A stretch of DNA of 64,000 nt from CAVVYW01 sp963752605 (GCA_963752605.1 CAVVYW010000005.1:1054001-1118000), one strand, 5' to 3'. Shown: positions 8,262 through 16,939, counted from the stretch's first letter. Notes: a model not told the origin generated them from the sequence alone. Translations and numbers: made by a program.

Positions 8262-9751
8262 CTCGGGCTCTGGCGGCTGGATCTTCTCGACGGGGGGTGG
8301 CGGCTCCTCGGGCGGAGCCGGGGGTGGTGGCTCCTCGCGGCGGGGCCGGGGGTCGGCGGGTCCTCGGGCGGGGCCGGGGGCGGCGGGTACTGCGGCTCGG
8401 GGGGCAGCTCGGACTTCGGCTCGGGCGGGAGCTCGGGCGCCTGCGCCTCCTCCGCGGTGTGGACCGTCGAGGCGGCCGCCGCCTCGGCGGCCTTCGCGCG
8501 CCGTTCGGCCTCCTTGGCGCGCGCCTCCGCCTTCGCGACCCGCTCCAAGACCTCCCGCAGGCGCCGCTCGCGGACCGCCTCCTCCGCCTTGCGCTGGGCG
8601 AGGATCTCCGCGTCAGCGGCCCGCTGCTCGGCCTCCCTCGCCCGGGCCTCAATCTCCTTGAGGCGGCCATAGGCCTGCTCCATCGCGCGGTCCCGCTCCT
8701 CCCGCTCCCGCTTCAGGCGCTCCATCTCGCTCTCCAGCCGCTCGCGCTCGGGCGCCAGCGCCTGCTCGGCGCGGACGCGGGCACGCTCATCGGCCTCCGA
8801 TTGGAGCTTGTCCACCTCACCCTGGAAGAGCTGGTCAGCCTGAGTCCTCGCCCGCTCCTCGGCCTCGCGGCTGGCCTGCTCGGCGGCCTCGCGGACGCGC
8901 TCGTCCGCATCCTGGCGCGCCTGCTCGATCGCCTCGCGGGTCTTCTCCTCCACCTCCTTGCGAACGCGCTCCGACTCGACCCGAGCGCGCTCCTCGGTCT
9001 CCTGCTGCAGCCGCTGTGATTCCTGCTGAAGCCTCGACTCCGCCTGCTGGCGCGCCTCCATCTCCGCCTGGCGGCGCGCCTGGTCGGCCGCCATCGTGAT
9101 CAGCCGCTCGGTCTCCGTCTTCGCGCGGGCGACGCGCTCCTCGGCCTCGCGCTGGAGGTCCTCGGCCTGGCGCATCCGATGCTCGGCCTGCGTTTGGATC
9201 ACATCCTCCTCCTGGGTGATCTGATCCTCGTGGTCCTCGGGCTGCTCCGCGCCCCCGGGGCCCTCGGTCGGAGCCTGCGGCGGAGGCTGCATCGGCGGCG
9301 GGGCCGGCAACGGAGGTCCGGGCGGCGGGGCCTGAGGTTGCTCGAGCGGCGCGGAGGGCGGCTGCTGGGTGGATGGCGGTGGCGGCGCGGCCGGCTCGCC
9401 AGGTCCCGGGGTCACGGGCGCGTCGAAGGGGCGGCCCATCGGCACCTCCGGGGGTTCGGGCGCCGGGGGCTCCGCGGGCGCGGGGGGCTCCGGCTGGGGT
9501 GGTGGCGGGGTCTGGGGCGGCGGCGCCTGCGGGTCCGATGGCTCTGCCGGAGCCGACGGCTGCCCCGGCTCCTTCGCACCTCCGCCGGCCTGCTCCCGGG
9601 CGATGCGGTCTATCTCCTCCTGAAGCGAGCTTCCCTCGGCCATGCGCTCGCCCGTGGAGGGCATGGGCTCTGCGGGTGGACCCGGGGCCGGCGGCGGGGG
9701 CCCGGCAAGCTCCGCATCGGATGGATCCGGCGTCGGGGGCTGACCGCCCAC
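8258..9751 (-). CDS. proline-rich and long coiled-coil segment (probable middle part of a broken long protein)
   Basis: 497 residues as read. Residues 1-165 are rich in Pro, Glu, Ala and Gly; residues about 170-430 form an almost unbroken Glu/Arg/Ala/Gln helix with heptad-like spacing, typical of a long coiled coil. The last 30 residues (SHHPRLRPRSRH...) change abruptly to Arg/Ser/His, as expected after a frameshift near 8350. The frame is also open and in character upstream of the apparent GTG start, to about 9930 (APEPSTAPGGFAPTETD and similar). Prediction as three genes is therefore probably an artefact. No enzymatic domain is seen. Confidence 0.6.
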   Translation of the reverse strand: MGGQPPTPDPSDAELAGPPPPAPGPPAEPMPSTGERMAEGSSLQEEIDRIAREQAGGGAKEPGQPSAPAEPSDPQAPPPQTPPPPQPEPPAPAEPPAPEPPEVPMGRPFDAPVTPGPGEPAAPPPPSTQQPPSAPLEQPQAPPPGPPLPAPPPMQPPPQAPTEGPGGAEQPEDHEDQITQEEDVIQTQAEHRMRQAEDLQREAEERVARAKTETERLITMAADQARRQAEMEARQQAESRLQQESQRLQQETEERARVESERVRKEVEEKTREAIEQARQDADERVREAAEQASREAEERARTQADQLFQGEVDKLQSEADERARVRAEQALAPERERLESEMERLKREREERDRAMEQAYGRLKEIEARAREAEQRAADAEILAQRKAEEAVRERRLREVLERVAKAEARAKEAERRAKAAEAAAASTVHTAEEAQAPELPPEPKSELPPEPQYPPPPAPPEDPPTPGPAARSHHPRLRPRSRHPPSRRSSRQSPR

Positions 9752-9821
9752 GTCCGTCTCGGTGGGGGCAAAGCCGCCCGGCGCGGTCGAGGGTTCGGGC
9801 GCTGTCGGGGTGAGCAGGGGC

Positions 9822-11210
9822 TCATCGGGTACCCCCTCCGGCTCGCCGGGTGAGGCGGGCTGCTCGGGCGGTGGGCCGGGCGCCTCGGCGTATGACGGTT
9901 CGGGTTGTGGCGGTTCGGGTTGGCGATGGCCCAGGTGCAGCCGGTTCCGGCGGCGCGGAGGGAGCGGGCGGCTCAGCTGTAGGTGGTTCAGGCGCGACAG
10001 GCTCAGGTGCAGGCTGCTCCGGCGCAGGCGGCTCCGGTTCAGTGGGCTCGGGCGCGGGCGGCTTCGGTTCAGTGGGCTCGGGCGCGGCCGGAGCTTCGGG
10101 CGCCTCGGCGGCGGGGCTCTTCCTTCTCGGCGGGCTCTTCCTTCTCGGCGGCAGCCTCCTTCTCGGCAGGCTCCTCCCCGGCCCCCTCGCCGTCGGTCGG
10201 CTTTTCGAGGCCGAGTGCGCTGGCGAGCATGGTCGGCGCGGGCTGCTCCTCCGCCGGCTCTCCTCCGCCGGCTGCTCCTCGGCCGGCTTCTCCTCGGCGG
10301 CTTCCTCCTCCGCCTCGGCCACCTCGACGCCCTTGCGGCGGCGCCGTCGCTCCTCCTTGCGGCGCTCGCGTTCGCCCCGCCGGCGGGCGCGCTCCTCCTC
10401 CCAGGCGCGGCGCTCCTCCTCCTCGGCGCGCCGCTTCTCCCCCGCCTTGCGGTCCTTCTCGGTGCGCTTGCGCTCGCGGCGCTCCTTGCGGCTCAGCTTC
10501 TCGGGCTCGGCTTCGGCCGTGGCCGCACCCCCGAGCCGCCGCCACCCCCGCCGCGGCCGCCGCCTCCTCCTCGGTCTGGGACGGCTCGGCAGGCTCCTTC
10601 TCCGCATCCTTCTCCTCTTCCTTCTCCTCCTTCTTCTTTCGCTGGAGCTTGAAGCTGCCGCCGAACCGCGACTTCTCCTTGGGCTTCTCGGCCTCCTCCG
10701 GCTCCGCCGCCTCGGTCTCCTCTGCGATCTTCGACTCCGCCGCGACCGCCTCGTCGGTGAGCGGCGCGCCGGAGATCGGCTCAGGCGCCGCCTCTTCCTC
10801 GTCCTTCTTCTTGCGCTGGAACCGGAAGCTGCCCCCACTCTTGACGATTCCACCGCCCGTCCCGATCTCGGGCGGCTGCTCGGGCTCCTTCTCCGGCTTC
10901 TCCTTCCGCTTAGCCGGAACGCGCCGCCCGAGGACCGCTCCTTCTTCCCCTGCTTCTTGTCGAGCTTCTCTTGCTTCCTGTCGAGCTTCTTCTGCTGCTT
11001 CTCCTGTTCCTTCTGCTCCTTCTCGCGCCGCTTCCTCTCCCTGCGGGACTCGCCGGGGTCCTTGTCGTCCTTGCGGATGCTGCGGAAGTAGAGGAAGCCG
11101 ATCAGCAGCAGGATCAGGACCGTCGCGCCCGCGTAAACGGGCAGCGGGTTGTCCTGAACGAACTCGGAGAAGTCGTCGAGTAGCTGGCTGGTATCTATTG
11201 CAGCAAGCAT
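9822..11210 (-). pseudogene. membrane-anchored Lys/Glu-rich protein, frame broken several times (probable N-terminal part of the long tether)
   Basis: The N-terminus from ATG 11210 reads MLAAIDTSQLLDDFSEFVQ, then one membrane segment (VYAGATVLILLLIGFLYF) followed at once by RSIRKDDK, so the bulk should lie in the cytoplasm by the positive-inside rule. Coding character then alternates between two frames: changes are needed near 10915 (CTAAGCGG), 10535 (a G5 run), 10250, 10110 (a C4 run) and 9930. Spliced together, the protein has three copies of a GG(A/S)F(R/K) plus KKK/EE motif, an Arg/Glu/Lys helix, a Pro/Glu/Ala region, and then joins the coiled-coil frame. It may be intact in the organism and broken only in this assembly. 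Confidence 0.6.
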
Positions 11211-11226
11211 CCTCGCGCACAATCCT

Positions 11227-11252
11227 TGCACGCCTGAATCCTTCTGCGTGCA
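11227..11252 (-). other. hairpin between smpB and the membrane-tether gene
   Basis: The arms TGCACGC and GCGTGCA (7 bp) enclose a 12-base loop, in the 53 bases between the smpB stop and the next ATG at 11210. A second small hairpin (GGGA/TCCC) abuts the smpB stop. No T-run follows, so this may be a weak attenuator, processing site or chance structure. Confidence 0.3.
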
Positions 11253-11263
11253 GGGACGTTTCC

Positions 11264-11749
11264 CTACCCGAGGCGCTGCTTGTAATCGCGCTCGATCTCG
11301 CGCCTCAGGTCGCGGTCGCGGATCTCGCGACGCTTGTCACGACCCTCCTTGCCCCTGGCAAGAGCCAACTCGACCTTGGCCCGGGGGCCCTTGAAGTAGA
11401 TCCGGGTCGGGATCAGGGTGAGCCCGCGCTCGGCGGTCTTCCCGATCAGCCGCTCGATCTCCCTCTTATGCAGGAGCAGCTTGCGGGGACGGTCGGGGTC
11501 GTGGTTCTGGCTGCTCGCCGGCAGGTAAGGGGGGATGTGGGCGCCGCGGAGCCAGACCTCTCCCCGCTCGATCGCGGCATAGGCCTCGTTGATCTGGGCC
11601 TTCCCCTGCCGCAGCGACTTGACCTCGCTGCCCTGGAGCTCGATGCCGCTCTCAACCCGCTCCAGCAGCTGAAAGCGGTGCCGGGCCCGTCGGTTGGTGG
11701 CGACGTCTCCGGCCTCGGGCTTCTTCGCACCCTTGCTCTTCTTGCTCAT
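11264..11749 (-). CDS. smpB: SsrA-binding protein SmpB
   Basis: 161 residues, the usual length. SmpB binds the tRNA-like part of tmRNA and brings it to ribosomes stalled on broken messages. Diagnostic blocks are present: GIELQGSEVKSLRQGKAQINEAYA, GEVWLRGAHIPPY, DPDRPRKLLLHKREI and a basic C-terminal tail (KRREIRDRDLRREIERDYKQRLG) that enters the mRNA channel. The N-terminal KKSKGAKKPEAGD extension is also usual. Its ATG overlaps the rnr stop as ATGA, so it is coupled to RNase R, the nuclease that degrades rescued messages. The RNA partner ssrA is 7 kb away. Confidence 0.97.
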   Translation of the reverse strand: MSKKSKGAKKPEAGDVATNRRARHRFQLLERVESGIELQGSEVKSLRQGKAQINEAYAAIERGEVWLRGAHIPPYLPASSQNHDPDRPRKLLLHKREIERLIGKTAERGLTLIPTRIYFKGPRAKVELALARGKEGRDKRREIRDRDLRREIERDYKQRLG

Positions 11750-13491
11750 GACTCGACCTCATCATCCGGAAGGAGGTCGGTCCGGCCCCGGGGGGCGTCG
11801 ACGCGCTCCACCTTCACCCTGACCGGATCGCCGAGCCTCACCGCCGGCCCACCGCGAGAGCCCACCAGCATCGTCTCGGTGCTGTCCAGCTCGTAGCGCT
11901 CCCGGCCGCCGATCCTCCGCGCCGGAAGGAACCCCTCATATACGTCGGCGAGCGAGCCGCCGAAGCGCACGAAGGCGCCCGCCCCGACCAGCCCCGACAC
12001 CTCTCCGTCGAAACGGGTGTCAGGCCCGCGCTCGAACAGCTCGCGCTGGAGGAGAAAGCCGGCGCAGACCTTGTCCGCGTCGCGCTCGAGCCGCTCGGCG
12101 TCCCGCTCGCGCTCGGAGCAGTGGGCGGCGGCCTCGCCGAGGCCCTTCGCCTTCGGCGCGGCCTCGCCCTCTCCGGTTGCCGAGAGCAGCGCCCGGTGGG
12201 CGACCAGGTCCGGGTAGCGCCGGATCGGCGAGGTGAAGTGGGCGTAGGCGTGGCTCCCGAGCCCGGCATGGCCAAGGTTGCGCTCGGAGTAATGAGCCTG
12301 GCTCAGGGAGCGGAGCACGCGCGATGTATACGCCTCCCGGCCATGCTTGCGCCGCGCCGCCTCCTGGGCACAGAGGCGGCTCGCCTCGATCGCGATCTCA
12401 CCCGCCTGCTGGGGGGAGATCGACTCGGGCAGCGGCGGCGTGGGGATGTTGAGCGCGGCGAGCTGCTCGACCATGAACCTGATCCGCTCCGGGTCGGGCT
12501 GCTCGTGGACGCGGTAGAGGGTCGGCACGCGCTTTCGCTCGAGCAGCTCGGCGACCCGCTCGTTGGTCGCGATCATCAGCTGCTCAATCAGCTCGTGAGA
12601 CTCGGTCTGCTCGAGGCTGCGGGCGCCGGTCACGTCGCCGCCCTCGAACTCGAACTCCGGCTCCGAGCTGATCACGTCGAGCGACGCGCTCTTCCGCCGG
12701 CCGGCGATCGCCCCCGCGGCCTTGCGGGCGAGCGCCAGCGGCTGCTCGACGTGCCCCGGCGGAGCGACCCGCCCGGTGAAGATCTCGTCGAGCTGGTCGT
12801 AGTTCAGCCGCTCATCCGAGCGGACGCGGCTGCGGTAGAAGACCGCGGATTTCACCTCTCCCCCGTGCGAAAGCTCGAGCTCGGTGGTGACGGCGAGCCG
12901 CTCGTCTCCGGGGCTGAGGCTGCACGCCTCGCTCGACAGCGCGTGCGGGAGCATCGGCTCGACGTCGCCGGGGACGTAGACCGAAGTGGCCCGGCGGTAG
13001 GCCTCGGCCTCGAGGGCGCTGCCAGGCTTGATGTGGGCCGCAACGTCCGCGATGTGGACCCACAGGCGGATCCCGCCGTCCATCTCCTCGGCGGAGACGG
13101 CGTCGTCGAAGTCACGCGCGGTGGCGGGATCGACGGTGAACGTCGCGAGCCCGGTCAGGTCCCGCCTCTCCCCAGCCGAGCGCGCGGCCGCGCCTGCCGC
13201 ATCAGTGGCCGCCCCCTCGAGCTTCCCGCTGAAGCCGCGGCGCACGCCGCGGTCGAGCAGGAGCGCCTCGATCACGTCCCTGGCGACCGTGGGCTTGCCG
13301 AGCTCCTCGATCACCCGGGCGCGCCCCCGGCCGAGTTGCACCAAAGCCATCCGCCCGGGTGTGGCGGATCGAGGGCCGCCGGCGAGCGAGATCTGCCCGC
13401 CCTGCTCGAAGAGCAGCTCGCCGGCCAGGAAGCGGCCGCGCTTCGCGATGACGGCCACCCGCCGCTGCGCCTCGGGGCGCCCTCGGTTCAT
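11746..13491 (-). CDS. rnr: RNase R / RNB-family 3'-5' exoribonuclease
   Basis: 581 residues, shorter than E. coli RNase R, as in many actinobacteria. It opens with a reduced cold-shock-like region, followed by the RNB catalytic domain with DPATARDFDDAVSAEE (the metal-binding aspartates), WVHIADVAAHI, YVPGDVEPMLPHALSSEACSL and HFTSPIRRYPDLVAHRAL. A C-terminal S1-like RNA-binding segment (FDGEVSGLVGAGAFVRF) follows. It degrades structured RNA processively and helps tmRNA remove defective messages, which agrees with its overlap with smpB. The ATG at 13491 is eight bases past the S41 protease stop, so all are probably one transcript. Confidence 0.92.
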   Translation of the reverse strand: MNRGRPEAQRRVAVIAKRGRFLAGELLFEQGGQISLAGGPRSATPGRMALVQLGRGRARVIEELGKPTVARDVIEALLLDRGVRRGFSGKLEGAATDAAGAAARSAGERRDLTGLATFTVDPATARDFDDAVSAEEMDGGIRLWVHIADVAAHIKPGSALEAEAYRRATSVYVPGDVEPMLPHALSSEACSLSPGDERLAVTTELELSHGGEVKSAVFYRSRVRSDERLNYDQLDEIFTGRVAPPGHVEQPLALARKAAGAIAGRRKSASLDVISSEPEFEFEGGDVTGARSLEQTESHELIEQLMIATNERVAELLERKRVPTLYRVHEQPDPERIRFMVEQLAALNIPTPPLPESISPQQAGEIAIEASRLCAQEAARRKHGREAYTSRVLRSLSQAHYSERNLGHAGLGSHAYAHFTSPIRRYPDLVAHRALLSATGEGEAAPKAKGLGEAAAHCSERERDAERLERDADKVCAGFLLQRELFERGPDTRFDGEVSGLVGAGAFVRFGGSLADVYEGFLPARRIGGRERYELDSTETMLVGSRGGPAVRLGDPVRVKVERVDAPRGRTDLLPDDEVES

Positions 13492-13498
13492 GGACGGA

Positions 13499-14689
13499 CT
13501 ATCCCTGCTGGGCGATCCGGGCGCCGAGCACCTGGAGCGCCCGCAGCAGGCCCTCGTCGGGCTTGGTCGCCTCCAGGTCCTTTGCCTTCACCTCGGGCGG
13601 AATGCCGGTCCCGTTGATCGAGGTGCCGTTGCGGGTCAGGTACTCGCCGATGGTGAGATCGAGGGCGCCGTCCTCGCCCCCGCTCAGCGGAATGACCTCC
13701 TGGAAGGTGCCCTTGCCGAAGGACTTCTCGCCCACCACGGTCGCCAGGCCGGCCTCTGCAAGGGCCGCCGTCATGATCTCCGAGGCCGACGCCGTGTCCC
13801 CGTTGATGAGGACGACCGTCGGGTGCTCCGGGAGAGCGTCGCCGACCGCCTCGAAGACCTGCTCCTCCTGGGTGCGCCCCTCGGTCGAGACGATCGTGCC
13901 GTCCTCGACGAAGATGCTCGAGGTCAACACCGCCTCGGTGAGGAGCCCGCCGCCGTTTCCGCGCAGGTCGAGCACCAGGCCCTGCGCGCCCTTCTCGTAC
14001 AGGCCCTCAGCGGCCCGGCGCAGCTCCGCGTGGACGCCCTTCTTCGTGAACGTGAAGAGCTGGACGTAGCCGACGGGGACGCCGTCCACCTTTCGCAGCT
14101 CCGCCTCGACCGCGGGGACGTCGACCTGCGCGCGGGTCAGCGTGTAGTCCCTCTCCTCGCTGACCGACGGGCGCAGGACGGTGATCGTCACCTTGCTCCC
14201 GGGCGGCCCCTTGATCTTCGCGGTGGCGATCTCGGCGCTCTCCCCTGCGATCGACTCACCCTCAACCTTCGTGACGATGTCCCCCTCCCGGATGCCCGCG
14301 GCCTGCGCGGGCGAGTTGTCGAACACGGTGGCCACCCGGAGCCCCTGCTTCACCTCGGTGACGCTGAGCCCGACGCCGGAGAAGTGGCCCTCGACGCTCT
14401 CCTGGAAGCGCTCGAACGTGTCCGGCCCGAAGTAGTGGGTGAAGCGGTCCTTGTGCCGCCGCTTCAGCTCCTCGACCATCCCCTTCACCGACGCCGGCTC
14501 CAGCTCGTCGGGATCGACCTCCTCGAAGTAGTTGTCCTCGATCGCCTCCAGCGCCTCCTCGCTCGCGGTCTGGTTCCCGAGCCCTTCATCCAGGACCTCG
14601 CGGACCGGCGCGAGCTGGGAGCCGATGACGGCCCCGATCAGGAGCGCGGCCGTGATCAGGAGCGGAACGCGGAGGGGCTTGATGCTCAA
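13499..14689 (-). CDS. S41-family C-terminal processing peptidase with PDZ domain
   Basis: About 396 residues. An N-terminal hydrophobic segment (VPLLITAALLIGAVIG) anchors or exports it; a PDZ domain (GVGLSVTEVKQGLRV...GIREGDIVTKVEG) is followed by the S41 catalytic domain with nucleophile Ser in NGDTASASEIMTAAL and Lys in VVGEKSFGKGTFQE, the Ser-Lys dyad of tail-specific proteases. The start is a TTG at 14689 that overlaps the ftsX stop (TTGA), so it is translationally coupled to FtsEX. In other bacteria FtsEX activates peptidoglycan hydrolases; a CtpA-like protease here could regulate such hydrolases, which is inference. Confidence 0.9.
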   Translation of the reverse strand: MSIKPLRVPLLITAALLIGAVIGSQLAPVREVLDEGLGNQTASEEALEAIEDNYFEEVDPDELEPASVKGMVEELKRRHKDRFTHYFGPDTFERFQESVEGHFSGVGLSVTEVKQGLRVATVFDNSPAQAAGIREGDIVTKVEGESIAGESAEIATAKIKGPPGSKVTITVLRPSVSEERDYTLTRAQVDVPAVEAELRKVDGVPVGYVQLFTFTKKGVHAELRRAAEGLYEKGAQGLVLDLRGNGGGLLTEAVLTSSIFVEDGTIVSTEGRTQEEQVFEAVGDALPEHPTVVLINGDTASASEIMTAALAEAGLATVVGEKSFGKGTFQEVIPLSGGEDGALDLTIGEYLTRNGTSINGTGIPPEVKAKDLEATKPDEGLLRALQVLGARIAQQG

Positions 14690-15618
14690 ATTCTGAGGAA
14701 CCGGCGCAGCGTGAGCCCGCTGCCGATCGCCGAGACGCTCATCGCGACCGCCAGTAGCAGGATCACGAGCTTGGCGAAGGCGATCGTGTCCTCGGAGGAG
14801 ATCAGGTTGACGCTCTCGGAGAGCGGATCCACCACCGCCTCCTTGCCCAGGAAGAGGACCCCGACGGCGATCGCGCCGCCGATGAAGCCGCAGATCAGCC
14901 CCTCGACCATGAAGGGCCAGCGGATGAACCAGTTGGTCGCACCGACCAGGCGCATCACCTCGACCTCGCGGCGGCGCGCGTAGATGGAGAGACGGATGGT
15001 GTTCCCGACCAGCATCAGCGACGCGACCATCAGCAGGACGGCGATGATCACCAGGAACCACTTGACCGCCCCGGTGACGCTGCGGATGGTGTTCGCCTCG
15101 TCTCGCGAGTCCTCGACGTCGGCGATGACCGGGCTGATCGGCTGAGGCGTGCCGGTCGTGTCGGGCGGGCTGATCGCGGCCTTGATCCCCTCGAGGTTCT
15201 CGAGGTCGTCCGGCCGGACATTGAAGGACGAGGGCAGCGGGTTGTCGGAGCCCGGGAGCTGTTCGGTCAGGTCCTCCTTGTTCTGGGCTTCGAGCCGCTC
15301 ACGGGTGATCTCCAGCCCCTGCTCCTGGGAGACGAACTCCACCGACTGGACGTGCGGGATGTTCTGAAGCTGTGTCTCGAGCTGGTCGATCTGGGCCTGC
15401 GGGATGGGCGGCTTGTTGCCCTCGTCGTTGAGGAAGATGCGCAGGCCGACCTGGTCCCGGACCTCCTCGGTCTTGCCCGAGGTCGTCTGCAGCACCGGGA
15501 TCAGGACCCCGAGCAGCAGCGCGGTGACCGCGACCGTGACGATCGCGGCGAGGCTCGGAGCGGCGCTGCGCCGCAACGCCCGCATCCCCTCACCGATGAA
15601 GAAGAAGACTCGCCCCAT
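14686..15618 (-). CDS. ftsX: cell division protein FtsX
   Basis: 310 residues. The N-terminal membrane segment (SLAAIVTVAVTALLLGVLIPVL) is followed by a large extracytoplasmic domain of about 130 residues with the FtsX pattern QLETQLQNIPHVQSVEFVSQEQ, then three membrane segments forming the permease-like domain and the conserved YARRREVEVMRLVGATNWFI loop. With FtsE it transmits ATP-driven conformational change across the membrane to cell-wall hydrolases at the division site. It lies six bases after ftsE. Confidence 0.96.
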   Translation of the reverse strand: MGRVFFFIGEGMRALRRSAAPSLAAIVTVAVTALLLGVLIPVLQTTSGKTEEVRDQVGLRIFLNDEGNKPPIPQAQIDQLETQLQNIPHVQSVEFVSQEQGLEITRERLEAQNKEDLTEQLPGSDNPLPSSFNVRPDDLENLEGIKAAISPPDTTGTPQPISPVIADVEDSRDEANTIRSVTGAVKWFLVIIAVLLMVASLMLVGNTIRLSIYARRREVEVMRLVGATNWFIRWPFMVEGLICGFIGGAIAVGVLFLGKEAVVDPLSESVNLISSEDTIAFAKLVILLLAVAMSVSAIGSGLTLRRFLRI

Positions 15619-15624
15619 GACGCC

Positions 15625-16476
15625 CTAGTAGCGGGGCTCGCTCTCGTCGATGCCCAGCTCGTCGCGGACTCGGAGCCCGAACTCGTTGGTGGACTCATCG
15701 TCGGCGTACATGCCGGTGGCCTGGTCGCGGACCACCCGGCCCGACTCGAGGCCGATCACGCGCCGCTTCATCTTGTCCACCATCTCCCGGTCGTGGGTCA
15801 CGACCACGACCGTGGTGCCGGTGCGATTGATCCTGTAGAGCACCTGCATGATCCCGACGGAGGTCGCCGGGTCAAGGTTTCCGGTCGGCTCGTCCGCAAG
15901 CAACAGCGGCGGGTGGTTGACGAAGGCGCGCGCGACCGAGAGCCGCTGCTGCTCTCCGCCCGAGAGCTGGTCGGGGAAGCTCCTGACCTTGTCGGCGAGG
16001 CCGACCAGCCTCAGCGCGTCGGGCACCTTCTTCTTGATCTCCGAGCGGGGCGCGCCGATCACCTGCAGGGCATAGGCGACGTTGTCGTAGACGTTGCGGC
16101 TCGGGAGAAGCTTGTAGTCCTGGAAGACGGTGCCGATTCGGCGGCGCAGCTGCGGGATCTTCCCCTCCGAGAGGGTCGCGATGTCGCGGCCGGCGATCAG
16201 GACCTCGCCCTCCGTCGGCTTGAGCTCGCGGATCAGCATCTTGATCAGGGTGGACTTCCCGCAACCGGTCGGCCCGACCAGGAAGACGAACTCGCCGCGG
16301 TCGACTCGGAGGCTGACGCCGTCCAGGGCCACCGTGCCACCCGGATAGACCTTGGTGGCCCGGCGCAGCTCGACGATCGGCGGCTTGGGCCGCCGCTCGG
16401 TCATGTGCTCGGGGCGCCGCTGGCCTCGGCCGCGCGCGCGCAGCACGGCTTCCGTATGTGCTCGCTCCGTATTCAT
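15625..16476 (-). CDS. ftsE: cell division ATP-binding protein FtsE
   Basis: ABC ATPase partner of FtsX. Walker A is GPTGCGKST, the signature motif LSGGEQQRLSVARA and Walker B LLLADEPTGNLDP, followed by the H-loop VVVTHD. The ABC core begins at MTERRPKPPIVEL (ATG 16404), but the ATG at 16476 has a GGGGG-rich ribosome site and a plausible promoter 30 bases upstream, so I prefer the longer form with a 24-residue basic leader (MNTERAHTEAVLRARGRG...). In many actinobacteria prfB precedes ftsE; here prfB is 18 kb away. Confidence 0.93.
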   Translation of the reverse strand: MNTERAHTEAVLRARGRGQRRPEHMTERRPKPPIVELRRATKVYPGGTVALDGVSLRVDRGEFVFLVGPTGCGKSTLIKMLIRELKPTEGEVLIAGRDIATLSEGKIPQLRRRIGTVFQDYKLLPSRNVYDNVAYALQVIGAPRSEIKKKVPDALRLVGLADKVRSFPDQLSGGEQQRLSVARAFVNHPPLLLADEPTGNLDPATSVGIMQVLYRINRTGTTVVVVTHDREMVDKMKRRVIGLESGRVVRDQATGMYADDESTNEFGLRVRDELGIDESEPRY

Positions 16477-16504
16477 GAGTCGCCCCCTGCAGGGCGAGGC
16501 CCAG

Positions 16505-16533
16505 AGTAGAGGACGCTGTGGGCGCCATCGCAA
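16505..16533 (-). promoter_or_regulatory. putative sigma-70 promoter of the ftsE operon
   Basis: On the minus strand TTGCGA (-35) and TCTACT (-10) are separated by 17 bases. The expected transcription start is about 20 bases before the ATG at 16476. Found by eye; not tested. Confidence 0.35.
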
Positions 16534-16613
16534 GTTCTCGTTCCCGCCGGTGGCGTGCTTGAGCCCCCGTTTAGCTCGCCTCCCTACGGGCGCCGGCGGG
16601 CTGAGGTCTCGAC

Positions 16614-16802
16614 TCAGTAGGTGATGAAACGGCGGCGCACCCCGTTGCGGGTGCGCCGCTTCGACTCCAGAGAGTCCTTCCCGTCCGGACCGTGGGCGAC
16701 ATCGTCGCCCTCGAGGTGCGGCCGGTCGGGGCGCGCGCCGTTGCTCCCGGCGTCGCGCGGACCCGGTGAGATGCCCTCTTCTTTTTGCGTGCGTGAGCTC
16801 AT
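16614..16802 (-). CDS. possible small hydrophilic protein
   Basis: A frame of 62 codons from ATG 16802 reads MSSRTQKEEGISPGPRD... and ends SLESKRRTRNGVRRRFITY. It is charged, has no membrane segment, and a basic C-terminus. It could also begin at 16835. No homolog is recognised and the ribosome site is poor. It lies in an otherwise empty interval of almost 600 bases (16477-17060); apart from it and two putative promoters I see nothing in that interval. Confidence 0.3.
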   Translation of the reverse strand: MSSRTQKEEGISPGPRDAGSNGARPDRPHLEGDDVAHGPDGKDSLESKRRTRNGVRRRFITY

Positions 16803-16910
16803 CGTGAAGTCAACGCTCCTGGTCGGCCCGAGCAACCCCTGTCAACTCGTTCCTACGCCATCTGCCAATGGTCTCGGGGTCCGAATCCGTCCCTCGACAC
16901 TCGGTATGGC

Positions 16911-16939
16911 TTGGCATTGTGACGAAATCGGCATAGACT
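16911..16939 (+). promoter_or_regulatory. putative sigma-70 promoter upstream of the STAS gene
   Basis: TTGGCA and TAGACT are separated by exactly 17 bases. A start near 16946 would give a leader of about 115 bases before the GTG at 17061. Found by eye. Confidence 0.45.

Noticed and set aside
16840..16920. tRNA-like look (GGGGTCCGAATCC resembling a T-arm)
   Set aside because: The loop is TCCGAAT instead of TTCRANY and no acceptor or anticodon stem can be formed around it.
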